Positions 34,819-44,140 of a stretch of 64,000 nucleotides of DNA are shown one piece after another. Under the pieces are notes generated by a model. It did not search any database, was not told the origin of the DNA, and saw nothing but the letters and a program-made list of their open reading frames with translations. Both the position numbers and the translations under genes were made by a program. This stretch comes from Yimella sp. cx-51 (GTDB lineage Bacteria > Actinomycetota > Actinomycetes > Actinomycetales > Dermatophilaceae): NCBI RefSeq assembly GCF_017654605.1, contig NZ_CP072113.1, positions 2,914,001 through 2,978,000 of the forward strand, in the 5' to 3' direction. Within the stretch, counting starts at the first letter, position 1; every line of letters begins with the position of its first letter.

Positions 34819-36975
34819 TCAGCTGCCGTAGACCTGCAGCTCCTTGATCGAGTAGCCGTAGTTGGTGCCGCGCTGCTGCCCGAGCACGCGCACGTACCGC
34901 GCGGTCGGCATGGTGCGTCCGGGTTCGTTGAAGACCGCGACGTCGAGGCCACCGTCACCGGTGGTCGTGGCCGACACCGACCGCCAGGTGGTGCCGTCGT
35001 CGGAGACCTGCACCTGGTAGCTCTTGGCGTAAGCCGATTCCCAGTCGATGACGACGCGACCGATGCGCTGGCTACTGCCGAGATCGACGCGCAGCCATTG
35101 CGGGTCGACGCCCCAATTGCCGCTGGCCCAGCGGGTGTCGGTGCGGCCGTCCGTCGCCTTGGCTGCCGCGAGACCGCCGAAGGGTGCCCACTCGTTCGAT
35201 CTGGACGTGGTCGGACGGTTCAGGGCGAGGTTCGGGCCCGCTGCCCATCCGCGGGCACCGGCGTAGGTGCGCAGGTACGACTCGGCTCCACGGGCGAGGT
35301 CGTCCTGGATGGGGGTGCCGGAGATGTTCTTGAGGTCCTGCACCCAGTCGGGCACCTGGCCGTAGTGCGCCACGCCATCGACGTTGTAGTCCCAGGTGCG
35401 CTGCCCGGTGACCTGTCGGTCCATGACCGTGCCGCCCAGCGCGGTGTAGGGGTAACTGATTCCCTTGCCGGCCGTCGCCGTCAACGACTTGTGTGTCTGG
35501 GAGGTCGAGGGTGCGGCCTCAGCGCGAGCCATCAACGGCGGACGCGGGGTGCCCCCGAAGCCGTTCATGTCCATGCCGTAGCCGAGGCCGACGTCGTACT
35601 TCGCGCGCAGGGCCTTCATGCCCGGGTCCTGTGCCTCGGCGGCGAATTCGCCGGCGGAGTGGCCGTAGGGGGTGACGAATCCGCCCAGCCGGTAGAGGCG
35701 TTCGGTGTAGCTGCGGTCCATCCAGCTGTGCGTCGAGACGACGCCGGGGTACTTGTACTGCTCGAGGATGTCGAGCGTCCGACCCGCAGCCTTGGTACTC
35801 ATGTGGTCGATCTCGACGGTCATGCCGCGCTTGATCATGCCCTTGAGCGCGTACTCACCCAGACCGGTCAGGCCCTTGGTGTTGCAATGCGGACCCTTGG
35901 GGTAGACCGGCAGGAAAGTGCCCGCGGGCAGGTGCTTCAGCACGTCGTTCGGGATGTCGGTGTTGGCGATGGTGTTGTCGTGCTGCGTTCCGGTGCAAAC
36001 CGTGGGCTTCCACCATTCGCCGGTGTTGAGGAAGTTGCCGACGTTGACGATCACGCCGGTGGTGCCTTCGTCGTAACGCACTCCGCACAGCGCGTTGTCG
36101 AACTTGTGACACAGGAACATCGAGCTCACACCGAGGCTCTTGAACTCGTCCAGGCCGCGGTCGATGTCTCCGGTCGTGCACATCGGCACGCCGAGCTTGG
36201 TGGTGCAGCCGAAGGGGTTGGACACCTCCACGCCGAGGATGACCGCCAGCTTTCCTTCGGCGACGATCTGTCGCGCCTGGGCGGGGGTGGTGGCGATGCG
36301 GAACCAGCCCTTGCCCGGACCGCCGTACTGGTTGTCGATGAAGGTCTGCAGGTTCTTGGTCTCGGCGATCTGCCGGCGCACGGTGTCCATGTCGTCGCAG
36401 CTGTACTTGTTGACTTGCACCGGCAGGCTGCACAGCACGTTGTTGTTGACGGCGTCCGCGACCATGATGCGCTGCCCGCCGCGCCACGCCCGCTCGACCC
36501 ACTTGTAGTACATCTGCTGGTGGGTGAGGGACGACCACTTCGGCCAGTCCTTGAAGGTGGGGTAGCCGGCGGTGTCGTGCTTGGCGAAGGAACTCTTGCC
36601 CTCGAGGTTGGTGAGGTTCTCGATGAGCCCGGTCGAGCCGTCCGAGCCGTGACTGTCGCAGTCGCGCAACGCGTCCGGCGCTCCGTTGGGGCTGAAGGTC
36701 GCACCGCAGACGATCGACCCGCCGAAGCCGACATTGCTCATCAGGTGGGTGTGGGCGTCGACATATCCGCGCACCGAGCCGCCCGGTTGGGTGCCGGTGA
36801 AGGGCGCTCCGGTGGCGTTGACCTGCGAGTCGTTGGCCTGGGGGCTCGTGGGCTCGTACCAGTGTGCGACGCCGGTGAGCGTGGCGTCCGCGGGTGGCAA
36901 GGTGACGGCGAAGGTGGCCAATCCGGCCGTTGCGGCCAGCGTGATGGCCCGTCGGGCACGGGTGCGCAGCGGCAT
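34819..36975 (-). CDS. Secreted metal-dependent hydrolase (M19-like) with C-terminal discoidin domain
   Basis: A 718-residue exported protein. The signal peptide is about residues 1-32 (basic start, then ITLAATAGLATFAVTLPPAD). A TIM-barrel hydrolase follows: YVDAHTHLMSNVGFGG (metal His-x-His), LAVILGVEVSNPF, VEIDHMSTKAAGRTL and VVSTHSWMD are in the order expected for membrane-dipeptidase-like (M19) enzymes. A C-terminal F5/8-type domain (about 590-718, DTRWASGNWGVDPQWLRVDL) probably binds sugars or the cell surface. GAGGAG precedes the ATG at 36975. The substrate is unknown. Confidence 0.82.
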   Translation of the reverse strand: MPLRTRARRAITLAATAGLATFAVTLPPADATLTGVAHWYEPTSPQANDSQVNATGAPFTGTQPGGSVRGYVDAHTHLMSNVGFGGSIVCGATFSPNGAPDALRDCDSHGSDGSTGLIENLTNLEGKSSFAKHDTAGYPTFKDWPKWSSLTHQQMYYKWVERAWRGGQRIMVADAVNNNVLCSLPVQVNKYSCDDMDTVRRQIAETKNLQTFIDNQYGGPGKGWFRIATTPAQARQIVAEGKLAVILGVEVSNPFGCTTKLGVPMCTTGDIDRGLDEFKSLGVSSMFLCHKFDNALCGVRYDEGTTGVIVNVGNFLNTGEWWKPTVCTGTQHDNTIANTDIPNDVLKHLPAGTFLPVYPKGPHCNTKGLTGLGEYALKGMIKRGMTVEIDHMSTKAAGRTLDILEQYKYPGVVSTHSWMDRSYTERLYRLGGFVTPYGHSAGEFAAEAQDPGMKALRAKYDVGLGYGMDMNGFGGTPRPPLMARAEAAPSTSQTHKSLTATAGKGISYPYTALGGTVMDRQVTGQRTWDYNVDGVAHYGQVPDWVQDLKNISGTPIQDDLARGAESYLRTYAGARGWAAGPNLALNRPTTSRSNEWAPFGGLAAAKATDGRTDTRWASGNWGVDPQWLRVDLGSSQRIGRVVIDWESAYAKSYQVQVSDDGTTWRSVSATTTGDGGLDVAVFNEPGRTMPTARYVRVLGQQRGTNYGYSIKELQVYGS

Positions 36976-37168
36976 TGCGGACTCCTCGGAGCAGCGGGGA
37001 TGTGATGCAGGACACACGGGGTTGCTGCAGCGTAGCCGGATTCGGCGCATTTTTGAACAGTTGATCAAGATGTCGGTAGCGCCAGGACTCCAAGGCGATC
37101 GTCTGCGGTGGTTCACCAGGAACACCTGGCCTGCCCGCGAGCGCAGCGCCACCTGCAGACTGGCACTC

Positions 37169-37642
37169 ATGGATTCACTGAACGTCGCCGGCGCCAACTT
37201 CGGCATACGACGAGCCTTGGCCCCCGACGTCCCGGCGATCGTTGCACTCCTCACCGACGACTTCCTCGGCGAAACTCGAGAGACCACCGACCTCAGCGCC
37301 TACGAAACGGCGTTCGCCCGGATCGACGCCGATCCCAGTCACTACCTGGCGGTCATCGTCGACGCCACCGGCGCCGTGGTCGGCACGATGCAGCTGACCC
37401 TCATCCCCGGAGTCTCCCGCGGCGGTGCCACTCGACTGCAGATCGAGGCAGTGCGCCTTGCACCCTCGACGCGCGGAAGAGGTTTGGGCACAGCGATGTT
37501 CGCGTGGGCACACGAATACGGACGAGGGCAGGGCGCGGCGCTCGTCCAGCTCACCACCGACAAGAAGCGCGCGGACGCCCACCGCTTCTACGAACGACTC
37601 GGGTACGCGCCGTCGCACGAGGGTTTCAAGCTGGAACTCTGA
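37169..37642 (+). CDS. GNAT-family N-acetyltransferase
   Basis: A 157-residue acetyltransferase. The acetyl-CoA loop is LAPSTRGRGLGTAMFAWAHE (about residues 92-111), with DKKRADAHRFYERLGYAPSH as the C-terminal conserved part. It resembles the PhnO-like and YjaB-like small GNATs. The substrate is unknown. The ATG at 37169 (MDSLNVAGANFG) is chosen for length, as the frame upstream lies in the promoter region of the divergent secreted-hydrolase gene. Confidence 0.85.
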   Translation: MDSLNVAGANFGIRRALAPDVPAIVALLTDDFLGETRETTDLSAYETAFARIDADPSHYLAVIVDATGAVVGTMQLTLIPGVSRGGATRLQIEAVRLAPSTRGRGLGTAMFAWAHEYGRGQGAALVQLTTDKKRADAHRFYERLGYAPSHEGFKLEL

Positions 37643-37734
37643 CCCGCATTCCCGGTCATGGCAAGGGCCTGTGGAGAACTTCGACCCGGTGTCGGTGGAT
37701 GCAGCCACAATCGGGGTCGATGAGAGGACAACAC

Positions 37735-39072
37735 GTGGCGAAGAAGAAGCGGCAGCAGCGATCCACCCATCGGCCGGGGGCGTCGTTCCATCAATCGGGC
37801 GGCGCAGACCCTCGTGACACTGCCTCGCCTGAGGACGTCATCGCGGCCACCCTCCATCTGGCCACGATGGCGCTGCAGTCCGACGACCTGCGCACCTTCG
37901 ATGACCATGTCGCCTTTCTGGCGGCATCGTGCGACCGCACCGAGACGCGTGTGCCGGTGGTGAAGCAGGTGCGCCGGAGCTTCGACGAACTGCTGCACCA
38001 CGCGTGGCAAAGCGGCTGGCAGCCGGCCGATGTGCATCGCCTGGTGTTCCGCCGCACTGACAAGTCCGTGGCCGATTTCTCGGTGCACGTGATCGTCGCG
38101 CAACTGCGGCGGTATGCCGCCGACACCGTGCACCCGTCGTGGCGCTCGCAGCTCACCGCGCTGGCTGAAGGCCCACTGCCCCAAGGCGATCCGATCACCG
38201 CCGCGCACGCGAGCGGCGTGGGTTGGCTGACGGTGATGGAGTGTGCCGTGCGCTGCCTCCATGTCTTCCGGATCCTTCCGCCGATCGAGAAGATCGGTCC
38301 GGCGCCGGGCGAGTGGGTGCGTCCTGCCGCATCTGCCGAACCCGATGCCGACGTGGACGAGCGCATCCTCACCCGGGTGCGCATGCTGCTGGCGAAGGCG
38401 GAGTCGACGCCCTACGAGGCCGAAGCCGAGACCTTCACTGCCGGCGCCGCCTCCTTGATCGCTCGCCATCGCATCAGTGAGACGATGCTTGCGGCGTCCC
38501 GCCAGGACGGGCCGAAGGACGGCACGAGTGCCCAGCGCATCGGCATCGACAACCCCTACGAACAACCCAAGGTGCAGCTGCTCAACGCTGTCGCCGAAGC
38601 CAACTCGTGCCGCGTGGTGTGGAGCAAGGAGTTGGGGTTCGCCACCGTGGTGGGTTTCCCGTCCGACCTGTCCGGCGTCGAACTGCTCTACACCTCGTTG
38701 CTGCTGCAGGCGACCAACACGATGACAGCTGCCGGCAAGCGGTCGGTGCAGGGTGCGCACAAGCGGTCGCGTACGTTCCGATCGTCCTTTCTGACCTCGT
38801 TCGCGATCCGTATCGGCGAGCGACTGCAGGAAACGACCGAGGCCGAAGAGCGTTCTGCGGCAGCGAATTTCGCTGGCGCCCCGGCCGGTGAACGACTACC
38901 CGCGTTGATCGAACGAGACCAGGATGTTGCCGAGGCCACGAAGAAGCTCTTCCCGCAGGTGGTGTCGACGCGAGCACGCCGAACCATCGACGCGGACGGC
39001 TGGGTGCACGGGCGGCGTGCGGCAGATGACGCGGACGTCCGGGCGCGAGTGGAGCTACGCCGCAGCAGCTGA
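37735..39072 (+). CDS. DUF2786 domain protein
   Basis: A 445-residue protein with a DUF2786 block (ILTRVRMLLAKAESTPYEAE and the following ETFTAGAASLIARHRIS, about residues 206-243). The N-terminus is basic (AKKKRQQRSTHR). Function unknown; the family is common in Actinomycetota. The GTG at 37735 is preceded by AGAGGA at 6 nt; an in-frame ATG at 37720 is a less likely start. Confidence 0.75.
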   Translation: MAKKKRQQRSTHRPGASFHQSGGADPRDTASPEDVIAATLHLATMALQSDDLRTFDDHVAFLAASCDRTETRVPVVKQVRRSFDELLHHAWQSGWQPADVHRLVFRRTDKSVADFSVHVIVAQLRRYAADTVHPSWRSQLTALAEGPLPQGDPITAAHASGVGWLTVMECAVRCLHVFRILPPIEKIGPAPGEWVRPAASAEPDADVDERILTRVRMLLAKAESTPYEAEAETFTAGAASLIARHRISETMLAASRQDGPKDGTSAQRIGIDNPYEQPKVQLLNAVAEANSCRVVWSKELGFATVVGFPSDLSGVELLYTSLLLQATNTMTAAGKRSVQGAHKRSRTFRSSFLTSFAIRIGERLQETTEAEERSAAANFAGAPAGERLPALIERDQDVAEATKKLFPQVVSTRARRTIDADGWVHGRRAADDADVRARVELRRSS

Positions 39073-39148
39073 CCTCGGGCACGCGCCCCTTAGCGCAGGT
39101 TGAGGGTGCACGGTCGCCCTCGCCGGCCGGTTGATCCGCTGACGGCGA

Positions 39149-39364
39149 TCAACTGTGTTGCGCGGGATCGCTTGTCTGATTGCGAGCGCGTTGCCGGACG
39201 CCCCACGTCATGAAGGCGGCCTGACCGGCAACCAGCGCGAAGAGAAGAGCGCTCCACCACTCCTGGGCTGCCGCTGCCGAGATCGCGCCAATGGCCATAA
39301 AGACCGTGACGACAACCCCCGCGATCACCTTGGTTCGCGCGCTCAACCCCAGAAACTCGCCCAC
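39149..39364 (-). CDS. Small two-helix membrane protein
   Basis: A 71-residue protein with two hydrophobic segments (KVIAGVVVTVFMAIGAISAA and ALLFALVAGQAAFMTWGV) and a hydrophilic tail. It starts at a GTG with no strong ribosome site. Not assigned to a family. Confidence 0.45.
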   Translation of the reverse strand: MGEFLGLSARTKVIAGVVVTVFMAIGAISAAAAQEWWSALLFALVAGQAAFMTWGVRQRARNQTSDPAQHS

Positions 39365-39470
39365 CGGTTGAGCATGGCACGCATGGGCGCGTCATTATTT
39401 TCGTCGCGCGATGCAACGTTCTGTCCCGGGCCGGCCATGGAGGGAGTGAACCCGCCGAAAGGCTGCTGGC

Positions 39471-39743
39471 GTGGACGACTCCGCACTCGACCAACTACTT
39501 CTCGGCTCACGACCCGACGTCGATGAGCGCGCACTTCGAGGTGCGCAAGAACTCGCCGACGCGATTGCGCGCCAGCATCGTCCTCGACCACGCCGAATCT
39601 CTCCTCGCCGGAAGATCTTTGCCGCGCTTGGTGTCGGAGCCCTCGCGCTGACAGGTGCGGGGTCGTTGGCTGCCTATCAGTTGAGCATCCCGCCATTCGT
39701 GACCATCCCCGACGGCGAATCACTGTCCACCGCTCACTCCTGA
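39471..39743 (+). CDS. Single-pass membrane protein, possibly truncated
   Basis: A 90-residue protein: an acidic helical start (DDSALDQLLLGSRPDVDERA), a basic stretch (RPRPRRISPRRK), one membrane helix (IFAALGVGALALTGAGSLAAY) and a short outside tail ending in LSTAHS. The layout resembles the N-terminus of longer anti-sigma-like or exported actinobacterial proteins, so it may be a shortened copy; this is inference. The GTG start has GAAAGG 8 nt upstream. Confidence 0.5.
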   Translation: MDDSALDQLLLGSRPDVDERALRGAQELADAIARQHRPRPRRISPRRKIFAALGVGALALTGAGSLAAYQLSIPPFVTIPDGESLSTAHS

Positions 39744-39914
39744 GCTGCACGCCGAAGGTCGGGTCAGGCCCAGATCTTGCCGTTGTCGAGTTGTCAATGA
39801 CTCGCGTCTGCGCTGTGGAAAACTCGCCGAAGTTATGGGGCTGTGGATACCCGAAAGTAGGCGAATTCCACTGTCCGAGAACAGAATTCATCTGTCTTGG
39901 TCTTCCCTTTTGCT

Positions 39915-39930
39915 TCGAACACTCGTACGA
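39915..39930 (+). promoter_or_regulatory. LexA-like SOS box upstream of the HNH gene
   Basis: TCGAACACTCGTACGA matches the actinobacterial LexA palindrome (TCGAAC-N4-GTTCGA) with one mismatch. It lies 61 bases before the start codon of the DUF222-HNH gene. Confidence 0.55.
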
Positions 39931-39991
39931 TGGAAGCATCCAAGACGTTCGCCCACGTCGAAGACCGAGCAAGGGGAAGGAGTGGCCGCGA

Positions 39992-41443
39992 ATGAGCATT
40001 CAGCACCTGTCTGAGCCCGGCACCTCCTACCCGGGCGAAGCAGCCGGCTGTGCAGCCTCATTGGCCGATGCGATCGACCCCGTTGAGCGACTCGGACGCA
40101 TTTCCAGCAACCTCACCGATGCCGAGCTCACCGTGACCGCCCAATCCCTGGCCGTGATGATGCAACGGGCTGAAGCAGCCCTTGTCGCACTCACCGCCGA
40201 TGCGCTCGACCGCGGCACAGTGCACCGCTCGACCGCCGCAAATGCCGCGCAATGGGTGCAACGCCTCTCTACCGGCGAACCAGCTGAAGCCCTGCTCGGG
40301 CCAAATCCCGAGTCGAATGCCGGTCCGCTCATCCCAGTCGACGAGTCACCCTCGATCGACACGGCAACTGACTTTTCCGCTGGCACCGGCGGTCAGCGTT
40401 GGTCACTCGGCGGGGTCGAGTCGGCACACGCAGTCCGTATCGCGCGACTCGCCGTCGCCTGCCAGAACCCCGACAACCGTGTGCTGGGCGAAGCGCTGCT
40501 GACCGGCGCTGTGAACACGACCATCGCCTCCACCGCACTGGCCAACGTCCCCAAGATCTGCGATGTGCTGCCCACGGCAACCCGCGACGAGATCTTCGGC
40601 TGGTTCGTCCAACTGCCGTCCGGCTCGGGAGCCAAGATGGTGCGGGAGCTCACGCGCGGCATCATCAACCGGTACTGCGAGGACGACGAAATGCTCGACG
40701 ACGCCGAAGACACGCTGCAACGCCACGAGACGCTGTCGTGGATCAACCTGCCCGAAGGCATGGTGCGCCTCATCGCCGAGTTGTCCGCCGATCACGCCGA
40801 GATGGTCAAGCACGCCATCCAATCGCTCGCCGCACCGGCGCCGGTCTCCGACTGCTGCGACAACCCGCACCACCGGCATGACCCGGCGGCCGCCAAGACC
40901 GGCGAACCCGACCTGCGCACACCCGGCAAACGCCGCGTTGACGCGCTGCTGCAGCTGATCACCCTCGGGGCGATGGCCGCCGACGAGGACGGCACGATCC
41001 GCACGTTCGGCACCGCTCGCCTGGTGGTCACGATCGACTACGACGCACTCGCCAGAGCCGTGCGCGGGCTCGGACTCACCGACTCCGGCGCCACGATCAC
41101 TCCCGACACGGTCCGACAACTCGCCTGCGATGCCGACATCATCCCGATGGTGCTCGGCAGCAAGAGCCAACCGCTCAACGTCGGCCGCAGAAAACGTCTG
41201 GTTGACAAGGAACTTCGAAGAGCCGTCATCCATCGCGACCGACATTGCACCTACGACGGCTGCGACCGGCCACCCATCATGTGCGAAGTGCACCACGTCG
41301 TTCCATGGTGGACCGGCGGCGAGACCTCCCTGGAAAACTCAGCGCTGCTGTGCGGGAGGCACCACCGGGTCGTCCACCGCGACAAGCTCAGCGCCACCAC
41401 CACCGACCACAGGGTCACCTGGCACCACGCCCGGGCGGCATGA
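39992..41443 (+). CDS. DUF222-HNH endonuclease (13E12-repeat-like)
   Basis: A 483-residue protein with the DUF222 helical region (about residues 20-370) and a C-terminal HNH nuclease domain (about 405-465): HRDRHCTYDGCDRPPIMCE, then VHHVVPWWTGGETSLENSAL and LCGRHHRVVH. The zinc cysteines and catalytic His are present. This is the family of mycobacterial 13E12 repeat proteins, usually multicopy and in some cases DNA-damage inducible. AAGGAG lies 9 nt before the ATG. A LexA-like box lies upstream. Confidence 0.88.
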   Translation: MSIQHLSEPGTSYPGEAAGCAASLADAIDPVERLGRISSNLTDAELTVTAQSLAVMMQRAEAALVALTADALDRGTVHRSTAANAAQWVQRLSTGEPAEALLGPNPESNAGPLIPVDESPSIDTATDFSAGTGGQRWSLGGVESAHAVRIARLAVACQNPDNRVLGEALLTGAVNTTIASTALANVPKICDVLPTATRDEIFGWFVQLPSGSGAKMVRELTRGIINRYCEDDEMLDDAEDTLQRHETLSWINLPEGMVRLIAELSADHAEMVKHAIQSLAAPAPVSDCCDNPHHRHDPAAAKTGEPDLRTPGKRRVDALLQLITLGAMAADEDGTIRTFGTARLVVTIDYDALARAVRGLGLTDSGATITPDTVRQLACDADIIPMVLGSKSQPLNVGRRKRLVDKELRRAVIHRDRHCTYDGCDRPPIMCEVHHVVPWWTGGETSLENSALLCGRHHRVVHRDKLSATTTDHRVTWHHARAA

Positions 41444-41750
41444 GCGGCTTGGCGAGGCGGCGCAGGAGAGTGACGCACGCCGCCCCGCGGAGTGAGCATC
41501 AGACATCGCGCCACGGTAGGGCGGTATCCGCAACGGACGCAATCGTCAGAGCGCACAACGCGTTGGCCATGACGGGGCCGGCGGAGGTTCAACAGTGCGA
41601 CGCGGGTGCTCGGTGGAGCCACCACCGTCGACAACCTTGAGGTGATGGATTACGTCGTGACCTCCTCAATCTGCGGGCAACTCCATCGCCAACTGAACAC
41701 ACCAGGCGTGGAGCGTCCATGACAGGCCGCAACGTGCAACGCTGAAAGAC
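41444..41750. other. Intergenic region with no supported gene
   Basis: About 307 bases between the HNH gene and the NAD(P)-binding/TspO gene. I see no gene, no perfect hairpin and no recognisable RNA. It presumably holds the promoter of the downstream gene. Confidence 0.4.
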
Positions 41751-43220
41751 GTGAATCCTCCTGCGACGAACGGACCCTCGATGACCGGCTCCGCACGTCT
41801 GGCCCTGGTGACCGGCGCAACCGGATATGTCGGCGGGCAGGTCGTCCAGCGGCTGTTGGACGACGGGTGGCGGGTGCGCGTGCTCAGCCGCAGCGCCGAC
41901 AGCGCCCGATCCAGCGACTGGGGAAACCGGGTCGTCGCCGACGGTGCCGCGCAGGCGGGTGAGGTCGAGGTGGTCGAAGGCGATGCGGGCAGTCGCGATG
42001 ACGTGGCCGAAGCCCTCGCAGACGTCGATGTCGCGTGGTACCTGCTGCATTCCATGGGCGACCAGGACGGGTTCGCCGACGCCGAGAAGGAGATGGCTTC
42101 CACCTTCGCGCAGGAGGCGAAACGGGCTGGAGTCTCGCGGCTTGTTTACCTCGGCGGACTGCACCCGGAGGGCGAACTCTCCGAACATCTGGCGTCCCGA
42201 GTTGCGGTGGGGGACGCCCTGCTCAGCTCCGGAGTCCCGACCGCAGCCCTGCAAGCAGGTGTCGTGATCGGCGACGGTTCGTCGTCGTTCCAGATGCTGC
42301 GCCATCTGGCCGAGCGGCTGCCCGGTGCCGTCGCCCCGCGGTGGATCCGCAACCACATCCAGCCGATCGCGATCGACGATGCCGTGCACTACTTGGTCGG
42401 GGCAGCCGACCTGCCGCCTGAGGTCAATCGCACCTTCGACATCGGCGGTCCGGAGGCCATGCAGTACGCCGAGATGATGGATGAGTACGCGAAGGCGGTG
42501 GGGCTGCGCGGACGCTTGCTCGCCACCGCCCCGGTGACCACGCCCGGCCTGGCCGCCCGCTGGATCGGCCTCGTCACACCCATCAAGTCGACGCTGGCCA
42601 AGCCGCTCATCGGCAGCCTCCAACACGACACCGTGGTGCACGAACGCGATCTGGACGACTACCTCGGGCAGCCGGACGGCGGCCCGACGCCTTTCGCCGA
42701 TGCCGTCCGCGCAGCGGTCGAGGGGCAGGACACCCGACGGTGGCTGCGCACGATTGCCGCAACCTCCGCCGCGGTCACCGCCACCGCGGTCGTCGGTTCG
42801 CTCGGCACCTCACCGGACTCCGCGTGGTACCGCAGCCTGAGTAAACCAAGCTTCCAGCCGCCCGGTTGGGTCTTCCCCATCGCATGGACTGCCCTGTACG
42901 CCGACATCGCCGTCGTGAGCGCGATCAGCCTCGCCGATCTGGCTGAACTCGAACGCACCGATGAACGGCGAAAGTACGTCGCTGCGCTCGCGACGAACCT
43001 GGCGCTGAACGCCGCCTGGAGTCAGATCTTCTTCCGGGGCCACCGGCTGACCGCAGCGCAGATCGAAGCCTTCGTTCTGGCCCTCAGCAGCGCCGACCTG
43101 GTGCGCCGCTCGGCGAAGATCTCACCCGAGAAGGGCGTGGCGCTCGCGCCGTACGCAGCGTGGACGGCATTCGCGACAGTGCTGAGTTCGGCTCTGCGCC
43201 AAATGAATCCGCGTTCCTGA
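41751..43220 (+). CDS. NmrA-like NAD(P)H-binding protein fused to a TspO/MBR domain
   Basis: A 489-residue two-domain protein. The N-terminal Rossmann half (VTGATGYVGGQVVQRLLDDG, about residues 20-39; VAWYLLHSMGD; LVYLGGLHPEG) is a third paralogue of the proteins at 29045 and 31550. From about residue 330 follows a TspO/MBR domain with five predicted helices: WYRSLSKPSFQPPGWVFPI and NLALNAAWSQIFF are the family signatures. TspO binds porphyrins and other hydrophobic ligands. The start is the GTG at 41751 or, perhaps better, the ATG at 41781 (MTGSARLALVTGATG). Confidence 0.82.
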   Translation: MNPPATNGPSMTGSARLALVTGATGYVGGQVVQRLLDDGWRVRVLSRSADSARSSDWGNRVVADGAAQAGEVEVVEGDAGSRDDVAEALADVDVAWYLLHSMGDQDGFADAEKEMASTFAQEAKRAGVSRLVYLGGLHPEGELSEHLASRVAVGDALLSSGVPTAALQAGVVIGDGSSSFQMLRHLAERLPGAVAPRWIRNHIQPIAIDDAVHYLVGAADLPPEVNRTFDIGGPEAMQYAEMMDEYAKAVGLRGRLLATAPVTTPGLAARWIGLVTPIKSTLAKPLIGSLQHDTVVHERDLDDYLGQPDGGPTPFADAVRAAVEGQDTRRWLRTIAATSAAVTATAVVGSLGTSPDSAWYRSLSKPSFQPPGWVFPIAWTALYADIAVVSAISLADLAELERTDERRKYVAALATNLALNAAWSQIFFRGHRLTAAQIEAFVLALSSADLVRRSAKISPEKGVALAPYAAWTAFATVLSSALRQMNPRS

Positions 43221-43228
43221 CCACAAGG

Positions 43229-43257
43229 ACACAACTCGCGGACTGCGCGACTTGTGC
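43229..43257. repeat. Hairpin family 3 element
   Basis: ACAACTCGCG (43231-43240) and CGCGACTTGT (43246-43255) pair with one mismatch around GACTG, 10 nt after a stop codon. The motif ACAAGTCGCGGA is shared with the cluster at 47655-47860. Confidence 0.5.
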
Positions 43258-43394
43258 CACGACGAACCGTTGCCCTCCGCCGGAGCCGTTCGCGCGTGGG
43301 CCTTCTCTTCGGGTGCCAGGATCTGCTGTGCTTGAACTCCCCGACGACGAAGCGGAGCCGCACGCGGGTGCAGGCAACCGCCGCAGGTGACGCT

Positions 43395-43410
43395 GGAACT
43401 GCCGCGTTTG
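43395..43410. repeat. Partial copy of a hairpin family 2 arm
   Basis: GGAACTGCCGCGTTTG differs by one base from the complement of CAAACGCGGCGGTTCC, the arm found at 25492 and 26642. The rest of the element is not recognisable. The 294-base gap around it (43221-43514) shows no gene. Confidence 0.45.
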
Positions 43411-43514
43411 CCCGGAGCAAGCGCGGTGAAAAAAGTTTGGCCGATCTGTCGATCTGAGCGTTTCCCGTTCGACATGGTGGTGTCAGGTTCGACACTCGAT
43501 GGAGAGGACCACCC

Positions 43515-44018
43515 ATGAGCAAGCGCTACATGTCCGTCCCGAAGAACACCATCTGCCTCTGGTACGACAAGGACGCCGAGGAGGCTGCGCGCTTCTACGC
43601 CTCCGTGTTCCCCGACAGTGAGGTCACCGCCGTCCGGCGGGCGCCGGCCGATTTCCCGGGTGGCAAGAAGGACGACGTCCTGACCGTCGAGTTCACCGTG
43701 CTCGGCATTGCGTGCATCGGCCTCAACGGCGGCGACACCTTCCCGCAGAGTGAAGCCTTCTCGTTCCAGATCGCAACCGAAGACCAGGCCGAGACCGATC
43801 GCTACTGGGACGCCATCGTCGGTAACGGTGGCCAGGAGAGCCAGTGCGGCTGGTGCAAGGACAAGTGGGGCCTCTCGTGGCAGATCACGCCGCGCGTGCT
43901 CACCGAGGTCATGCAGTCAGGCGATCCGGAGGCTGCTCAGCGAGCGTTCGAGGCGATGATGCCGATGCGCAAGATCGACGTCGCGACGATCGAGCGCGCG
44001 GTCGCCGGCACCGAGTAA
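43515..44018 (+). CDS. VOC-family protein (PhnB/DUF3598-like)
   Basis: A 167-residue vicinal-oxygen-chelate protein of the type misannotated as 3-demethylubiquinone methyltransferase. NTICLWYDKDAEEAARFYAS and the SQCGWCKDKWGLSWQITPRV segment are diagnostic. It is probably a small-molecule-binding or isomerase-like enzyme; activity unknown. GGAGAGGA precedes the ATG. Confidence 0.85.
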   Translation: MSKRYMSVPKNTICLWYDKDAEEAARFYASVFPDSEVTAVRRAPADFPGGKKDDVLTVEFTVLGIACIGLNGGDTFPQSEAFSFQIATEDQAETDRYWDAIVGNGGQESQCGWCKDKWGLSWQITPRVLTEVMQSGDPEAAQRAFEAMMPMRKIDVATIERAVAGTE

Positions 44019-44054
44019 CGGTCGGGCGACCGCCGGCCTCGATAGCGTGACCTC

Positions 44055-44130
44055 GTGTACACGCCACCGTTCAACCGCGCCGGCGACGAACCCCAGTTAC
44101 GCGGATTCGTAGCCGACGTCGGCGCGGGTG
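44055..44130 (+). pseudogene. 5' fragment of a PaiB-like FMN-binding regulator gene
   Basis: From a GTG at 44055 the frame reads VYTPPFNRAGDEPQLRGFVA then DVGAGGA. This looks like the N-terminus of FMN-binding negative transcriptional regulators (PaiB), about 200 residues long. The similarity ends after about 25 residues, where the sequence meets the 3' end of the convergent gene at 44141. The rest is missing. Confidence 0.5.
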
Positions 44131-44140
44131 GGGCGCGGCC

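Noticed and set aside
34810-37005. 731-codon open frame on the plus strand opposite the secreted hydrolase
   Set aside because: The minus strand has a signal peptide, ribosome site and known domains; the plus frame is low-complexity Gly/Val/Arg text.
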